Shown in pieces: positions 17,339 to 26,356 of a stretch of DNA of 64,000 bases; within the stretch, counting starts at the first letter, position 1; every line of letters begins with the position of its first letter. The stretch spans positions 3,286,001 to 3,350,000 of the forward strand of contig NZ_CP149940.1 of NCBI RefSeq assembly GCF_037948395.1, read 5' to 3'. This DNA is from Serratia nevei. Its GTDB lineage: Bacteria; Pseudomonadota; Gammaproteobacteria; Enterobacterales; Enterobacteriaceae. Position numbers and translations under genes: made by a program. The notes beneath the pieces are model-generated. The model saw only the letters and a list, made by a program, of their open reading frames with translations, did not search any database and was not told the origin of the DNA.

Positions 17339-17737
17339 TCACGAGGCGTGATGAAATAATATCGGGTAGCCGAAGCTGTCTTTTTCGAACATCACATCGT
17401 TCTCGTTTTCGCCCACCAGCACGCTATAGATGCGGTTCTCCTGATAACGACTCATGGCGACATAGAGCACGACCTCGCGATGATCCGTCAGGGTGAACTG
17501 CCTGCGCTTGGCAGTAATTTCCAACGTAAACGCCACCACGGGATTGTTGTTTAAAAACACCGCGGTCTGTCTCATGGACAGGATTCTGGCCTGCGCTTTC
17601 TCCGCGACCTGAAAGGGGGTGGCGTCACTGGGGTAGCGGATATCCATCTTCTTTTGGATATAGATGACGTTAAACACCGCCAATGCCACCGCCACAAAAA
17701 GATTGATAACCATAATCAGCATGATTTTATTTGCCAT
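17339..17737 (-). CDS. Small membrane-anchored protein, candidate microcin immunity
   Basis: 132 residues with one strong N-terminal membrane helix (residues 4-27, MLIMVINLFVAVALAVFNVI) and a soluble domain of about 100 residues predicted to face the periplasm; no family recognised. It starts 78 bp after the stop of microcin-like gene 2, past a terminator-like hairpin, with GGAGG four bases from the ATG. Its stop is 71 bp ahead of the PqaA-like start. Small bitopic membrane proteins beside class II microcin genes are commonly the immunity protein, which is the inference here. A role with the PqaA-like hydrolase is the alternative. Confidence 0.6.
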   Translation of the reverse strand: MANKIMLIMVINLFVAVALAVFNVIYIQKKMDIRYPSDATPFQVAEKAQARILSMRQTAVFLNNNPVVAFTLEITAKRRQFTLTDHREVVLYVAMSRYQENRIYSVLVGENENDVMFEKDSFGYPILFHHAS

Positions 17738-17781
17738 TCATCCTCCCGCCCCGTTCCCTGCACCGCGCTCGCGGTTGATTT

Positions 17782-17805
17782 AAAAGTGCCCTTGCGGGCA
17801 CTTTT
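17782..17805 (-). terminator. Terminator after microcin-like gene 2
   Basis: 10-bp arms (17782-17791, 17796-17805), 4-base loop. On the minus strand the second arm ends in TTTT, then AAATC. It starts 11 bases past the stop codon of the precursor and should limit read-through into the candidate immunity gene. Confidence 0.75.
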
Positions 17806-17815
17806 CATTAGAGGC

Positions 17816-18049
17816 TCAAGAGGATTTGCGGCCAAACAACTGCGAGAACGCGCTAATCCCGGCATCGATGACGGCGCCAATGCCTTCACCGAGTTTTGCG
17901 CCGGCGTTTGACGCATCCGCATGGATACCGAAAAGACCGGTGCCGGCATCCACGATGGCGCCAATACCCGTACCCAGGATTTTGCCGGCGTCGGAAGCGA
18001 TGCCCGCGCCGGATACCGCCATAACTTCTGCTTCAGTCAGTTCTTTCAT
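17816..18049 (-). CDS. Microcin-like precursor 2
   Basis: 77 residues. Leader MKELTEAEVMAVSGA (15 residues) is nearly the same pattern as the other two precursors and fits C39 processing after GA. The mature part of about 62 residues has two similar halves (GTGIGAIVDAGTGLFG and GEGIGAVIDAGISAFSQLFG), small-residue helices with GxxxG spacing, and a basic end (GRKSS). GGAG lies six bases before ATG. It is 7.7 kb from the only exporter of the right type, which probably serves it. Antibacterial function is inferred from leader and composition. Confidence 0.85.
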   Translation of the reverse strand: MKELTEAEVMAVSGAGIASDAGKILGTGIGAIVDAGTGLFGIHADASNAGAKLGEGIGAVIDAGISAFSQLFGRKSS

Positions 18050-18154
18050 ACTCGCTCCTTTGCATTAATCTAAGTGTTCCGTTTTGAGAAAATGAAACCC
18101 TCACTGTTCGTTCACCTCCTTTTGTCTGCCAATAAACCTCGCCCGGTGAAAACG

Positions 18155-18982
18155 TCAGAACAGACCGAATTCACGACAGAGATAGTCTGCAACGCCATTG
18201 CGGCTATTGGGCAACGCCACCGGATTCAACGGCAGAGCGCGTTTCAATTCGCTCATGGCATTGCCCATGACCACGCCCGTTCCGGCCCAGCGCAGCATGT
18301 CCAGATCGTTCATCGCATCGCCGAAAGAGAGGCAATCGCGCATCGCTATCTGTTTGGAATTCAAATAGTCGGCCACGCTTCTGGCCTTGGAAATATGCTT
18401 ATCCATGATGTCTATCGTTTCCGTGGAGGACTTACAGATGGACAGCGTTTTGCCGAAGGCCTGGTTGACCTGGTCAAAGAGCGTCTCGATCGGCGCCGCG
18501 TCCCCATGCACCAGTACCTTCAATATCCGCTGCCGCTTCATGGCCTCAGGCTCGACATAGCGGCAGGCCACGCCCGACGTTTTGACGTAGTCAGAAAAAT
18601 GCGGATTCTCTTCGGCCATCATCCAGCCCTCTCGGGTGAACAGGGTCACGTGGAACGGGCTGGCGAATAAAAAATCGATCAGCCCGGTTTGCAGCTCTGC
18701 GGGCAAAAAATAGCTTCTATCCGCCACCGCCTGCCCTTCGATGTTGACCATCGCGCCGTTGCAAGAAACGATCACCGGCGAGAACCCCAGCCCATCCACG
18801 ATCCCGCGCGCATCCGCATCGCAGCGCCCCGTTGCAATGACGATTTCCAACCCCCGACGCTGTAAAATGTTGAGCGTTTCCACCGTCACATCGGATAAAT
18901 TCCCGGACGGATCGAGCAAGGTGCCGTCAAGATCGCTCACGATCGCCCGGTACTTTATTTTGCCGTCGACTGCCAGCCACAT
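18155..18982 (-). CDS. Cof-type HAD phosphatase in NRPS operon
   Basis: 275 residues from ATG 18982, just past the NRPS stop, with GAGGAGG about seven bases upstream. HAD motifs: SDLDGTLLD with nucleophile Asp17 and Asp19, IATGR as motif II, a lysine in RILKVLV, and motif IV in SFGDAMNDLDML. The large C2-type cap between motifs II and III places it in the Cof family, which acts on small phosphorylated metabolites (sugar phosphates, FMN, PLP). Tight coupling to the NRPS suggests it dephosphorylates a precursor or product, as protecting phosphates are removed in some antibiotic pathways. It could equally be a metabolic gene. Confidence 0.85.
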   Translation of the reverse strand: MWLAVDGKIKYRAIVSDLDGTLLDPSGNLSDVTVETLNILQRRGLEIVIATGRCDADARGIVDGLGFSPVIVSCNGAMVNIEGQAVADRSYFLPAELQTGLIDFLFASPFHVTLFTREGWMMAEENPHFSDYVKTSGVACRYVEPEAMKRQRILKVLVHGDAAPIETLFDQVNQAFGKTLSICKSSTETIDIMDKHISKARSVADYLNSKQIAMRDCLSFGDAMNDLDMLRWAGTGVVMGNAMSELKRALPLNPVALPNSRNGVADYLCREFGLF

Positions 18983-18983
18983 A

Positions 18984-21900
18984 TCATGCCTCCTCAGCCT
19001 GGATAATTCCGTCCTCAGCGCAGATGTCGCTGTCAGGCGGGAGATTGGCGATCGCGAGCGCAATAATCAGAAAACGTCGGCCCAATTCGACGATGTTTTC
19101 CCGAGCGATCTCGTGGGAATCATAAAACAGTGAAATGGCGAGCCGTTCCGCCTCGGGGAACAGGCACAGCACCGTTTGGTGATTGCTGCCGCTGACGATA
19201 TCCATCACGCGGCACTGAAACGGCAGCCGTGGATCCATCGCCGGTTTCGGCATGTTTTCGAACACGAACAGGCTGCCGAACGGCGAGGTGGGCACCCAAT
19301 TCTCGTCGTATCGATTCAGTTCGGAAAAGGCGTATTTCTGCCGGAAGGTTTGTGAATCCGCGATGTCATCCAGCAGCTCATAAAGGGGGCGGCGGCGAAT
19401 CGCCCGCAGCCGCAGCACCGGGCTTGCGACACACAGGCCAAACAGCGTCTGCACCTGCTCAATGTCGGCCGGGCGCTCGCTCATGGTCGTGCCGATGGCG
19501 ATATCATCGCAAGCCAGCGCCTCGGCCAGCGCCAGCATCCAGGCCAGCTGCGTCAGTTGGTTGACCGTGATCCCCTGCCGCCGACAAAACGCGGTGAGGC
19601 GCGCCATCTGCGCGCTGGAGAATTCGTCGCCATGCTGACGCATCCGGCGCCCCTGCGGTACGAGCTGCGGTGCGGCAGTCAGCGGCAAGCGTTGATTGAC
19701 CGGCGCATCCCGCAAATAGTCTGCCCAGAAGGCCCGCGCCTCAGGATCATTGCCGTGCGTGCGCACATGGGCGGCAAAAGGCTCGAATCGGTTAATCTCC
19801 AGCGCCGGCACCCTGCCCGCCAACAGGGCGAGGTAATCGTTGAACCACTGGCCGAACAAGACCCCCAGCGACCATCCATCAAACAGAATGTGGTTAAAGG
19901 TCTGCACCAGATAGTGCTCGTCCGCATGCAACCTGATGAGGCGCCAGCGAATCAACGGCGGCGCATCCAGCTCAAACGCGGTCTCCCTCTCCCGGGCCAG
20001 CAGCGCCTCCATCCGTTCCTCCAGAGAGGCTGGCGCGGCATCCGACCAATCGTCCATCGCGATCGGCGCCTGCAGCGTCTCGCAGATAAAGACGTTGGGC
20101 CGGCCGCGGCGGGTTTGATCGTCAAATCCGGCGCGCAGCATTTCAAACCGCTGCAGCGCCAGCGCCCATGCCTGATTCAACACCTCGGGCTGCAACGGCC
20201 CCGCGATCTCATAAACCGCCTGGTCGATCTGATACTCGCGGTTGAGTCGGTTGAAATACATCAACTCTCGCTGGGTTACCGTGGCTTCGAAAACGGCGGC
20301 GAGGCGATGCTTTTGCTGCCAGCGATCCAATTCGGCGAGGCTGACGTCGGCATGGGGGAAGTCGCCCGGGCTGGCGAGACAAACGCCGTTGCCGGCTTCG
20401 TGGCAGCAGTACTCGACCAGCGCCGACAGGCTGTCGACATAGTGCGACCCGATCCGCGACAGCGTTTCATGCGGCAGCAAACCTGACATGACGATGCTTA
20501 GCCGATCGTCGTGAACATAAAGCACCAGATCCAATACGTTGCCGCTGACCGGCATCGCGCCATTTTCCAAATCCGCCGTTTGGTCGATCAAGGCCCATAA
20601 CGCGTCGTCGGCCTGCTCGTTGAACGCGCCGAGATAATTGAACGAAATGGCCGGCAGGCGGTGGCGCCGCAGGCAAGCCGGCACCTCATCGCCCGGCGCT
20701 GAAGCGTATTTCAGCGCCGAATAACCGATACCGTGGTCAGGCATCTTTCTCAGCCTGTCCTTGATGGCGCGCAGCGTGGTTTTTTGGCACTCGTGCGCGG
20801 TGATGCGCAAGGGCATCAAGGCGGTGAACCAGCCGACAGTGCCCTCAAGCCGGATCTTATCGTCATTGATATCGCGGCCATGGTGTTCCAGCGTGAGATA
20901 ACTGTCCGCACTGCCGTGCCATGCCTGCAACACCGGCGCCAGGGCCGCTAACAGCACTTCGCGCACCGAGGTGTTGTAGGCCTGGTGGCAACCGTCCATC
21001 AGCAGCGCGGTCAACGCCACATCGCACTCGAAGCGGCAAAATTCAGGGGCCTGCGCCACGCCGCTGAGCGTGGCGTAATCGGGCTGCCCGGCGATCATCG
21101 CCAGCCAGTAAGCGCATTGGTCTTGCCGGGTTGCCGCGTATTGCCTTAACCGTTCTCCCCATTGGCGGTAGCTGGTGCCTTTTGCCGGCAGCGATTCCCC
21201 CTGATGCAACCGCTGCAGATCGCTGACGATGACGCGCCAGGAAACCACATCGACGATCAGATGATGAAACGCGCAGAACATCAGCGCGTAGCCGGGGGCG
21301 CGGCTGTCAAAGATGTAAACGAAGCGGCATATCGGCCCTGCCGCCGGATCAAACCCCGATTGCCATTGACGCAGCAGCTCGGCGCGGCTTTGGCGACAAA
21401 GCGCCAAGTCATAGTAGCCCCATGAAGGGCCGCCGTCGGCCGCTGACAGGTAGCGCTGCGACACGATGACGCCGGCGTCGTCGACGCTAAAACGCGCGCG
21501 CAGCATGTCATGCTGATCCGCCAGCGCAGCCACCAGATCGGCGACCTGTTCGGCGGACATCGGCGGTACCCGCACCAAAAAAGTCTGGTTGAAGAAGGCG
21601 CTGCGATTCGGCGCCAGCTCACGGTACCAGCGTTGAATCGGCAGCAGCTCGAATTCGCCCTGCAGTTCACCCTGTTCGTTGAGCGCGGTAACCGCGTCTT
21701 GCTGCCGCAGAATGCGCTGGGCCAGAGCCCGCGCATTTCTGGTTTCGAACACCGCACGCGAGTTGCTGTGGTAACCCGACTTGCTCAATTCGCTGGTGAA
21801 CACAATGCTTTGGATCGAATCGCCGCCCAATCGGAAAAAGTCGTCGTCGATGCCCACGGTCTCCACGCCAAGAATGTTCGACCACAGGGAACAAATCAGC

Positions 21901-24770
21901 GCCTCCAGCGGGTTCTCCGGCGCGGCATAACGCCCGCTTTGCGCGAATTGCGGCGCGGGCAAGGCCGAGCGATCCAACTTGCCGTTAACCGTCAGCGGTA
22001 TCTCGTCAATCTCGACATAGCTGGACGGCACCATATAATCCGGCAAACTGCGCTCAAGCCGGGAGCGTAATTCGGCAGGATCCCAGGCCACGCCCCGCGC
22101 CATCAGCAAATAGGCGGCAAGGCGCTTGCTCTCCCGATGGACGACATCCACCACTACGCCTTTCTCGACGCCCTCCAGGGCATTGATCGCATTTTCTATC
22201 TCGCTGAGTTCAATCCTGAATCCGCGAATTTTCACCTGGCAATCATTTCTGCCGAGATATTCCAGATTGCCGTCGCGCAGCCAACGCACCCGATCGCCGG
22301 TTTTGTATAAGCGCCGGCCGTGCAACTCGATGAAACTCGCCTGGGTTTGCTGCGGCTGGTTGAGATAACCGCGCGCCAGCGCCGAACCGCCGATATACAA
22401 CTCGCCGGCCAAGCCCGGCGGCAGCGGTTGCCGCCAGCGATCCAGCACGTAGAGCTCACGCCCCGGTATCGCCCTGCCGATGGGAATGCTGCTGCGCGCT
22501 TCGTCCTGAGCGATAGCGTACATCGTGGTGAACGTGGTGCATTCGGTGGGGCCATAGCCATTGATGACCCACTGCGGACGGTGGGGTTGCCGCACCAGGC
22601 GCTGCATCAGCGTGGCGGTCAGCGCCTCCCCGCCCACCAGCAGATAGCGCAGCCCGGCAAACAGATCGGGGTTGCTGAGGTAGAGATGATCGAACAAGCT
22701 GCGCGTGGCCCAAAGAATCGACACCTGCTGCCGACGCAGCAGCGCTTCCAGCTGCGGCACATCGCCGGCGATATCTTCCGTGTCGCGGATGACCACCAGT
22801 TTGGCGCCGTTGAGCAAGGCGCCCCACACTTCGAACGTCGCCGCGTCAAACGCCGGGCTGGACAGGAACAACAAGACATCTTCGGGCGTAATCGCGATGC
22901 CGGACGCGGTCGCCAACCCGCACATCGCCTGCTGCTCGAGCATCACGCCTTTCGGCACTCCCGTCGACCCCGAGGTATAAATGATCGCGCCAAGCCGTTC
23001 GGCGGCGGTGACCACCGGCAGATTATGCCGTTCATGCGGCAGGCGGCTCAGATCGCCCAGTGTCAGCACGGCCTGGGGATGCGGCATCATCGCGGCCAAC
23101 GCTTCCGCCGCCGTCTGCATAGAGGGCCCGGCAATCACCAAGGCCGCCCGCGTTTCCTCAAGAATATGCCGAATACGCGCCTGGGGATAATGGCAGGAGA
23201 TCGGCACATAGGCCGCGCCGGTTTTCAGCACCGCCAGCAGCGCCACGACCATTTCCAGGCTTTTTTCGCTGTACAAGGCGATCGGCGAGTCCGCCTGGGG
23301 CTCAGCCCCGGTCAACGACGCATAGCGAAGCACGATCTCGCGCGCCAGGCTGTTCGCCATGCCGTTCAACTCACGGTAGCTGACGCGCAGCCCCTCATAC
23401 TCCAGCGCGATGTTTTCCGGGTAGCGTTGCGCGATCGCTTCAAAACGGGCGCTGAGAGTCTCCCCTGGCAGCGGGAGACTCTCATTATCCGGCGGCGACC
23501 TGTCGGCGGTGGGATAGAAGGCCATGTGGCTTAACGGGGCGTCAGGCGCGCTCATCGCCTGTTGCATCAGGCGAGTAAAATGCGCCGCGCAGTCGCGCAT
23601 GTCTTCCTCGTCAAACATGCCCTGGCGAAAGCGCAACCGGAACTGCAACGCATCAATATCGGCCCGGTCTTCGTATTCCAGCGAGAGCGCCGCGCTGGCC
23701 ATATCGTGATTGGCTTCGAATAGCGGCCAGGTGGCGCAATCGGCCAGCGGCAATGCCGCATCGCGCAAGTTGGTTTGGGCAAAGGAGATCGGTAACGCGC
23801 GGATCCCCAACGCCCGCACCACCTCTTGCGTGGGCAGCTGGTTAAAACGTTGGCGCGACTGCGGCGGCGCGGCGGTAATAAATGCCAGCGCCCGTCGATA
23901 AACGTCGGAAAAACTCGCGCCGTCACGCAAAGAGAGGGGCAACACGCTGGTGTTCACATGGCCGCCGAGCGCAAATTTTTGCCCCTTCTTTATCGACACC
24001 GGATAGCTGATGTAGACCGTTTCCTGATTGCCGCTGCGCGCCATCAAGATGCCCCACAGCACCAGCAGCGCCAGGAAATCATTCACTCGCCGAATCCCCG
24101 AGGCCTGTTTCAGCGCTTTCCATTGCGCTTTGGGAAAGTGGAAGCGCAGCTCGCCCGCTTCGTCTTCACGGCCGGCGCCGCTTCGCTCAAACGGCACCTC
24201 GAGCGCGCCCAAACTTTCCGCTTCGGCGCGCCAATGCGCCAGCGCCCCATCGGCGGCCAGTTGCTTCACCTCCTGCTGCAGTTGCCGGTTAACGGCGGCG
24301 ATCTCGGCCGCCTCGACGCGCGTCGCCAGCCGCTGTTGGCGATAGTACTGGCTCACCAGGGAGAAAAACTCGTCGGAAGAGGCGCCGTCAATCACCAGAT
24401 GGTGGCCGACCAACGCCAAGGTATAGCGCCGCTCTCCCTCGGCGAATAGCGCCCAGCGATAAAGCGGCCCGCGGTAAATATCGAAGGGCCGGCGAATCAC
24501 TTGCGTCAGCAGCGTGCGGTCCGTGTAATGCTGCAACGGATGGATTGCGTCATTGCGGCGCCAATACAGCTCGCCATCCTGTTCATGAATATGGCTGTTC
24601 AGCAGAACATGATCTTGCACCAGCGCATTCAGCGCGGCTTGCAACCGGATGGGATCCAGCGCGCCCTCAATTCGCTGCAGCACCAATACGTTGTAATTGC
24701 AGCCTTCAGGATGGCGATCATATTCATCGATAAAAACTTTTGAGTAGGGTGATACAGGAATTTCTTCCAT
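18984..24770 (-). CDS. Single-module non-ribosomal peptide synthetase, C-A-T-E-C
   Basis: 1928 residues from ATG 24770 (GGAG eight bases upstream). Domains: condensation (about 1-430, HHLVIDG at 123); adenylation (about 435-935, TSGSTGVPKG near 599, YGPTE near 739, YKTGD, NGKLDR); carrier (LGGDSIQS, Ser985); epimerization (about 1040-1455, HHLIVDV at 1169, EHHGRD, VGWFTALMP, FNYLG); second condensation (about 1470-1928, NHILFDG at 1626). No thioesterase. A manual reading of the substrate pocket gives roughly D-A-F-R-L-G-G-T-F, near known valine codes except for Arg; aliphatic substrate is a guess. The end C domain with no further A/T suggests release onto a free amine or alcohol. The operon includes the GNAT-like and HAD genes. 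Confidence 0.93.
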   Translation of the reverse strand: MEEIPVSPYSKVFIDEYDRHPEGCNYNVLVLQRIEGALDPIRLQAALNALVQDHVLLNSHIHEQDGELYWRRNDAIHPLQHYTDRTLLTQVIRRPFDIYRGPLYRWALFAEGERRYTLALVGHHLVIDGASSDEFFSLVSQYYRQQRLATRVEAAEIAAVNRQLQQEVKQLAADGALAHWRAEAESLGALEVPFERSGAGREDEAGELRFHFPKAQWKALKQASGIRRVNDFLALLVLWGILMARSGNQETVYISYPVSIKKGQKFALGGHVNTSVLPLSLRDGASFSDVYRRALAFITAAPPQSRQRFNQLPTQEVVRALGIRALPISFAQTNLRDAALPLADCATWPLFEANHDMASAALSLEYEDRADIDALQFRLRFRQGMFDEEDMRDCAAHFTRLMQQAMSAPDAPLSHMAFYPTADRSPPDNESLPLPGETLSARFEAIAQRYPENIALEYEGLRVSYRELNGMANSLAREIVLRYASLTGAEPQADSPIALYSEKSLEMVVALLAVLKTGAAYVPISCHYPQARIRHILEETRAALVIAGPSMQTAAEALAAMMPHPQAVLTLGDLSRLPHERHNLPVVTAAERLGAIIYTSGSTGVPKGVMLEQQAMCGLATASGIAITPEDVLLFLSSPAFDAATFEVWGALLNGAKLVVIRDTEDIAGDVPQLEALLRRQQVSILWATRSLFDHLYLSNPDLFAGLRYLLVGGEALTATLMQRLVRQPHRPQWVINGYGPTECTTFTTMYAIAQDEARSSIPIGRAIPGRELYVLDRWRQPLPPGLAGELYIGGSALARGYLNQPQQTQASFIELHGRRLYKTGDRVRWLRDGNLEYLGRNDCQVKIRGFRIELSEIENAINALEGVEKGVVVDVVHRESKRLAAYLLMARGVAWDPAELRSRLERSLPDYMVPSSYVEIDEIPLTVNGKLDRSALPAPQFAQSGRYAAPENPLEALICSLWSNILGVETVGIDDDFFRLGGDSIQSIVFTSELSKSGYHSNSRAVFETRNARALAQRILRQQDAVTALNEQGELQGEFELLPIQRWYRELAPNRSAFFNQTFLVRVPPMSAEQVADLVAALADQHDMLRARFSVDDAGVIVSQRYLSAADGGPSWGYYDLALCRQSRAELLRQWQSGFDPAAGPICRFVYIFDSRAPGYALMFCAFHHLIVDVVSWRVIVSDLQRLHQGESLPAKGTSYRQWGERLRQYAATRQDQCAYWLAMIAGQPDYATLSGVAQAPEFCRFECDVALTALLMDGCHQAYNTSVREVLLAALAPVLQAWHGSADSYLTLEHHGRDINDDKIRLEGTVGWFTALMPLRITAHECQKTTLRAIKDRLRKMPDHGIGYSALKYASAPGDEVPACLRRHRLPAISFNYLGAFNEQADDALWALIDQTADLENGAMPVSGNVLDLVLYVHDDRLSIVMSGLLPHETLSRIGSHYVDSLSALVEYCCHEAGNGVCLASPGDFPHADVSLAELDRWQQKHRLAAVFEATVTQRELMYFNRLNREYQIDQAVYEIAGPLQPEVLNQAWALALQRFEMLRAGFDDQTRRGRPNVFICETLQAPIAMDDWSDAAPASLEERMEALLARERETAFELDAPPLIRWRLIRLHADEHYLVQTFNHILFDGWSLGVLFGQWFNDYLALLAGRVPALEINRFEPFAAHVRTHGNDPEARAFWADYLRDAPVNQRLPLTAAPQLVPQGRRMRQHGDEFSSAQMARLTAFCRRQGITVNQLTQLAWMLALAEALACDDIAIGTTMSERPADIEQVQTLFGLCVASPVLRLRAIRRRPLYELLDDIADSQTFRQKYAFSELNRYDENWVPTSPFGSLFVFENMPKPAMDPRLPFQCRVMDIVSGSNHQTVLCLFPEAERLAISLFYDSHEIARENIVELGRRFLIIALAIANLPPDSDICAEDGIIQAEEA

Positions 24771-24804
24771 GACAAACACTCCATTTAGAAGACACAAGCC
24801 CTGC

Positions 24805-25674
24805 TTAACGGCGATCCATGCGGCATACCCAAACCTCTTTCGGCATCAGATCGCTTATCTTTTGTGAGTAATAGCCGATAAGCATGTTGATGCGTTTTTC
24901 TGAAATGACCTCCGCCGCCTGAGCACAAACCGACTTATAAAAAGCGAGGGGGATCATTACCTTGCAACGGCTATGCAGATGCCGACACACACCGATGGCC
25001 CAGGAAAAACACTCCCTGGAAGGGTTGGAAATATCCAAGAGTTCGGCACATTCATGAGAACAGCCAATCACGGCGTAGTGGCTGCCTTTGTTGATATAAT
25101 GAATTTTATGGTACAGGGGGTGTTTTTCAATATACTCAAAGGCGCGGCGATCTTTTTCCCGCCCTAAATTATTGATGAAGCTTGCCTGCTGTGCGAGCCC
25201 ACTTTCAGCAAAACGAAATGCCATAAACTTGTCAGGCTTTAAGGTTAATTCGACATAAGGATAGATTTGGGTATTGGTTGTTAAATACTTTCTAAATATT
25301 TTTTCGTAAACCCGGATCTTCCTGTCATCGGAAAAGCAAATATCCGCCGCCACGTCCGACCGTCTGGCCTGCAGGAAAAAATCTTTCAGTACGGTGGCGG
25401 ACTTTACCTGACGATGGATACCAAGATCGCCAAGCATATTGACATTGACATTAACACCGTTGATCTTAAAGGGATAAAAGCTGGAAACGAACATCCCGAG
25501 ATAACGTTCCCGATCCTTGTAAAATATGCCCGTCTTCTCCCTTGGCGCGCCACAATGCGGATCGAGCAGATGCTTCCAGTGCAGGAAACGTTCCCCGCCC
25601 AGATCTCTGCCATAAAGATCCTGCAATAATTTGAAATGATTTTTGGAAACCGTTTCCCTTACAAAATCAGCCAT
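24805..25674 (-). CDS. GNAT-like acyltransferase in NRPS operon
   Basis: 289 residues with a fold pattern of N-acyltransferases: MLGDLGIHRQVKSATVLKDFF resembles the acetyl-CoA-binding strand and helix of GNAT proteins, and the second half reads like another transferase-type domain. No exact family recognised. ATG 25674 has GGGAG seven bases upstream. It ends 34 bp before the NRPS start and so is almost surely co-transcribed with it. It may acylate the starter or the product, or may be a self-protection acetyltransferase. Codon use is more AT-rich than in the NRPS. Confidence 0.5.
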   Translation of the reverse strand: MADFVRETVSKNHFKLLQDLYGRDLGGERFLHWKHLLDPHCGAPREKTGIFYKDRERYLGMFVSSFYPFKINGVNVNVNMLGDLGIHRQVKSATVLKDFFLQARRSDVAADICFSDDRKIRVYEKIFRKYLTTNTQIYPYVELTLKPDKFMAFRFAESGLAQQASFINNLGREKDRRAFEYIEKHPLYHKIHYINKGSHYAVIGCSHECAELLDISNPSRECFSWAIGVCRHLHSRCKVMIPLAFYKSVCAQAAEVISEKRINMLIGYYSQKISDLMPKEVWVCRMDRR

Positions 25675-25780
25675 GTTTTATCTCCCTATAAAACCTATTC
25701 CATGCCAGGCGGCAACCATGAACGATCGCCGCCTGCGCCGGTAAAAATACCGAATCAGATCGTCACTTTCCCCCTCTCCA

Positions 25781-26356
25781 TTAACAAGAGTCGCTGTGCA
25801 TTTTTAACCAGCGCAAGAATTCAATATTGTTATCGATATTCAGTTTTCTCATCGCAGAGCGTTTATGAATGCTGACCGTTTTCGGGCTGATGCCGAGCAA
25901 CATCGCAGTTTGATTTTGCGAGTATCCCAGATGAATCAGACGGCACACCTTCCCTTCGCTAAAGGTCAACTGGGTGCGGCAACGTGGGCAATAGCTTGAA
26001 ACCAAACTGTTTTTCTTGCGATAGCAAAACATGACCTTATCCACGATCGCCGCCACACCGTCTTTGCGCGTAATGCTTCCGGCCTCTAGATTGCAATGGA
26101 TTTTTGGAAAAATCGTTTTATGCTCCAGTATTGAAAAATAGAGCGGAATAGAAGAAAAATTGCCCTGCAAAAGCTGGGTATGGCAAAAATTGATGGACAC
26201 CCGCTTATCCGGTGCCCGGAATATAATGTTGGCCCGTTCCTCTCCCGTGATCTTGGCCTTGACACCATTCTGGAGAAAACCCTCTTGCAAGGCGAGCCCC
26301 AACCCAAGCTTGAAAAATTGATTTTGATCGACGATAGCAATATTGACGCGCTCCAT
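25781..26356 (-). CDS. LuxR/FixJ-type transcriptional regulator, degenerate receiver
   Basis: 191 residues from ATG 26356 (GGAGG seven bases upstream; the earlier TTG is rejected). The C-terminal LuxR helix-turn-helix is clear: LTFSEGKVCRLIHLGYSQNQ followed by TAMLLGISPKTVSIHKRSAM. The N-terminal part begins like a response regulator (VNIAIVDQNQFFKLGLGLAL) but has no convincing phospho-acceptor region, so it is probably not controlled by a kinase. A CPRC motif just before the HTH could bind metal or sense redox. It lies 106 bp ahead of the GNAT-NRPS-HAD genes in the same direction and is the obvious candidate regulator. Confidence 0.85.
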   Translation of the reverse strand: MERVNIAIVDQNQFFKLGLGLALQEGFLQNGVKAKITGEERANIIFRAPDKRVSINFCHTQLLQGNFSSIPLYFSILEHKTIFPKIHCNLEAGSITRKDGVAAIVDKVMFCYRKKNSLVSSYCPRCRTQLTFSEGKVCRLIHLGYSQNQTAMLLGISPKTVSIHKRSAMRKLNIDNNIEFLRWLKMHSDSC

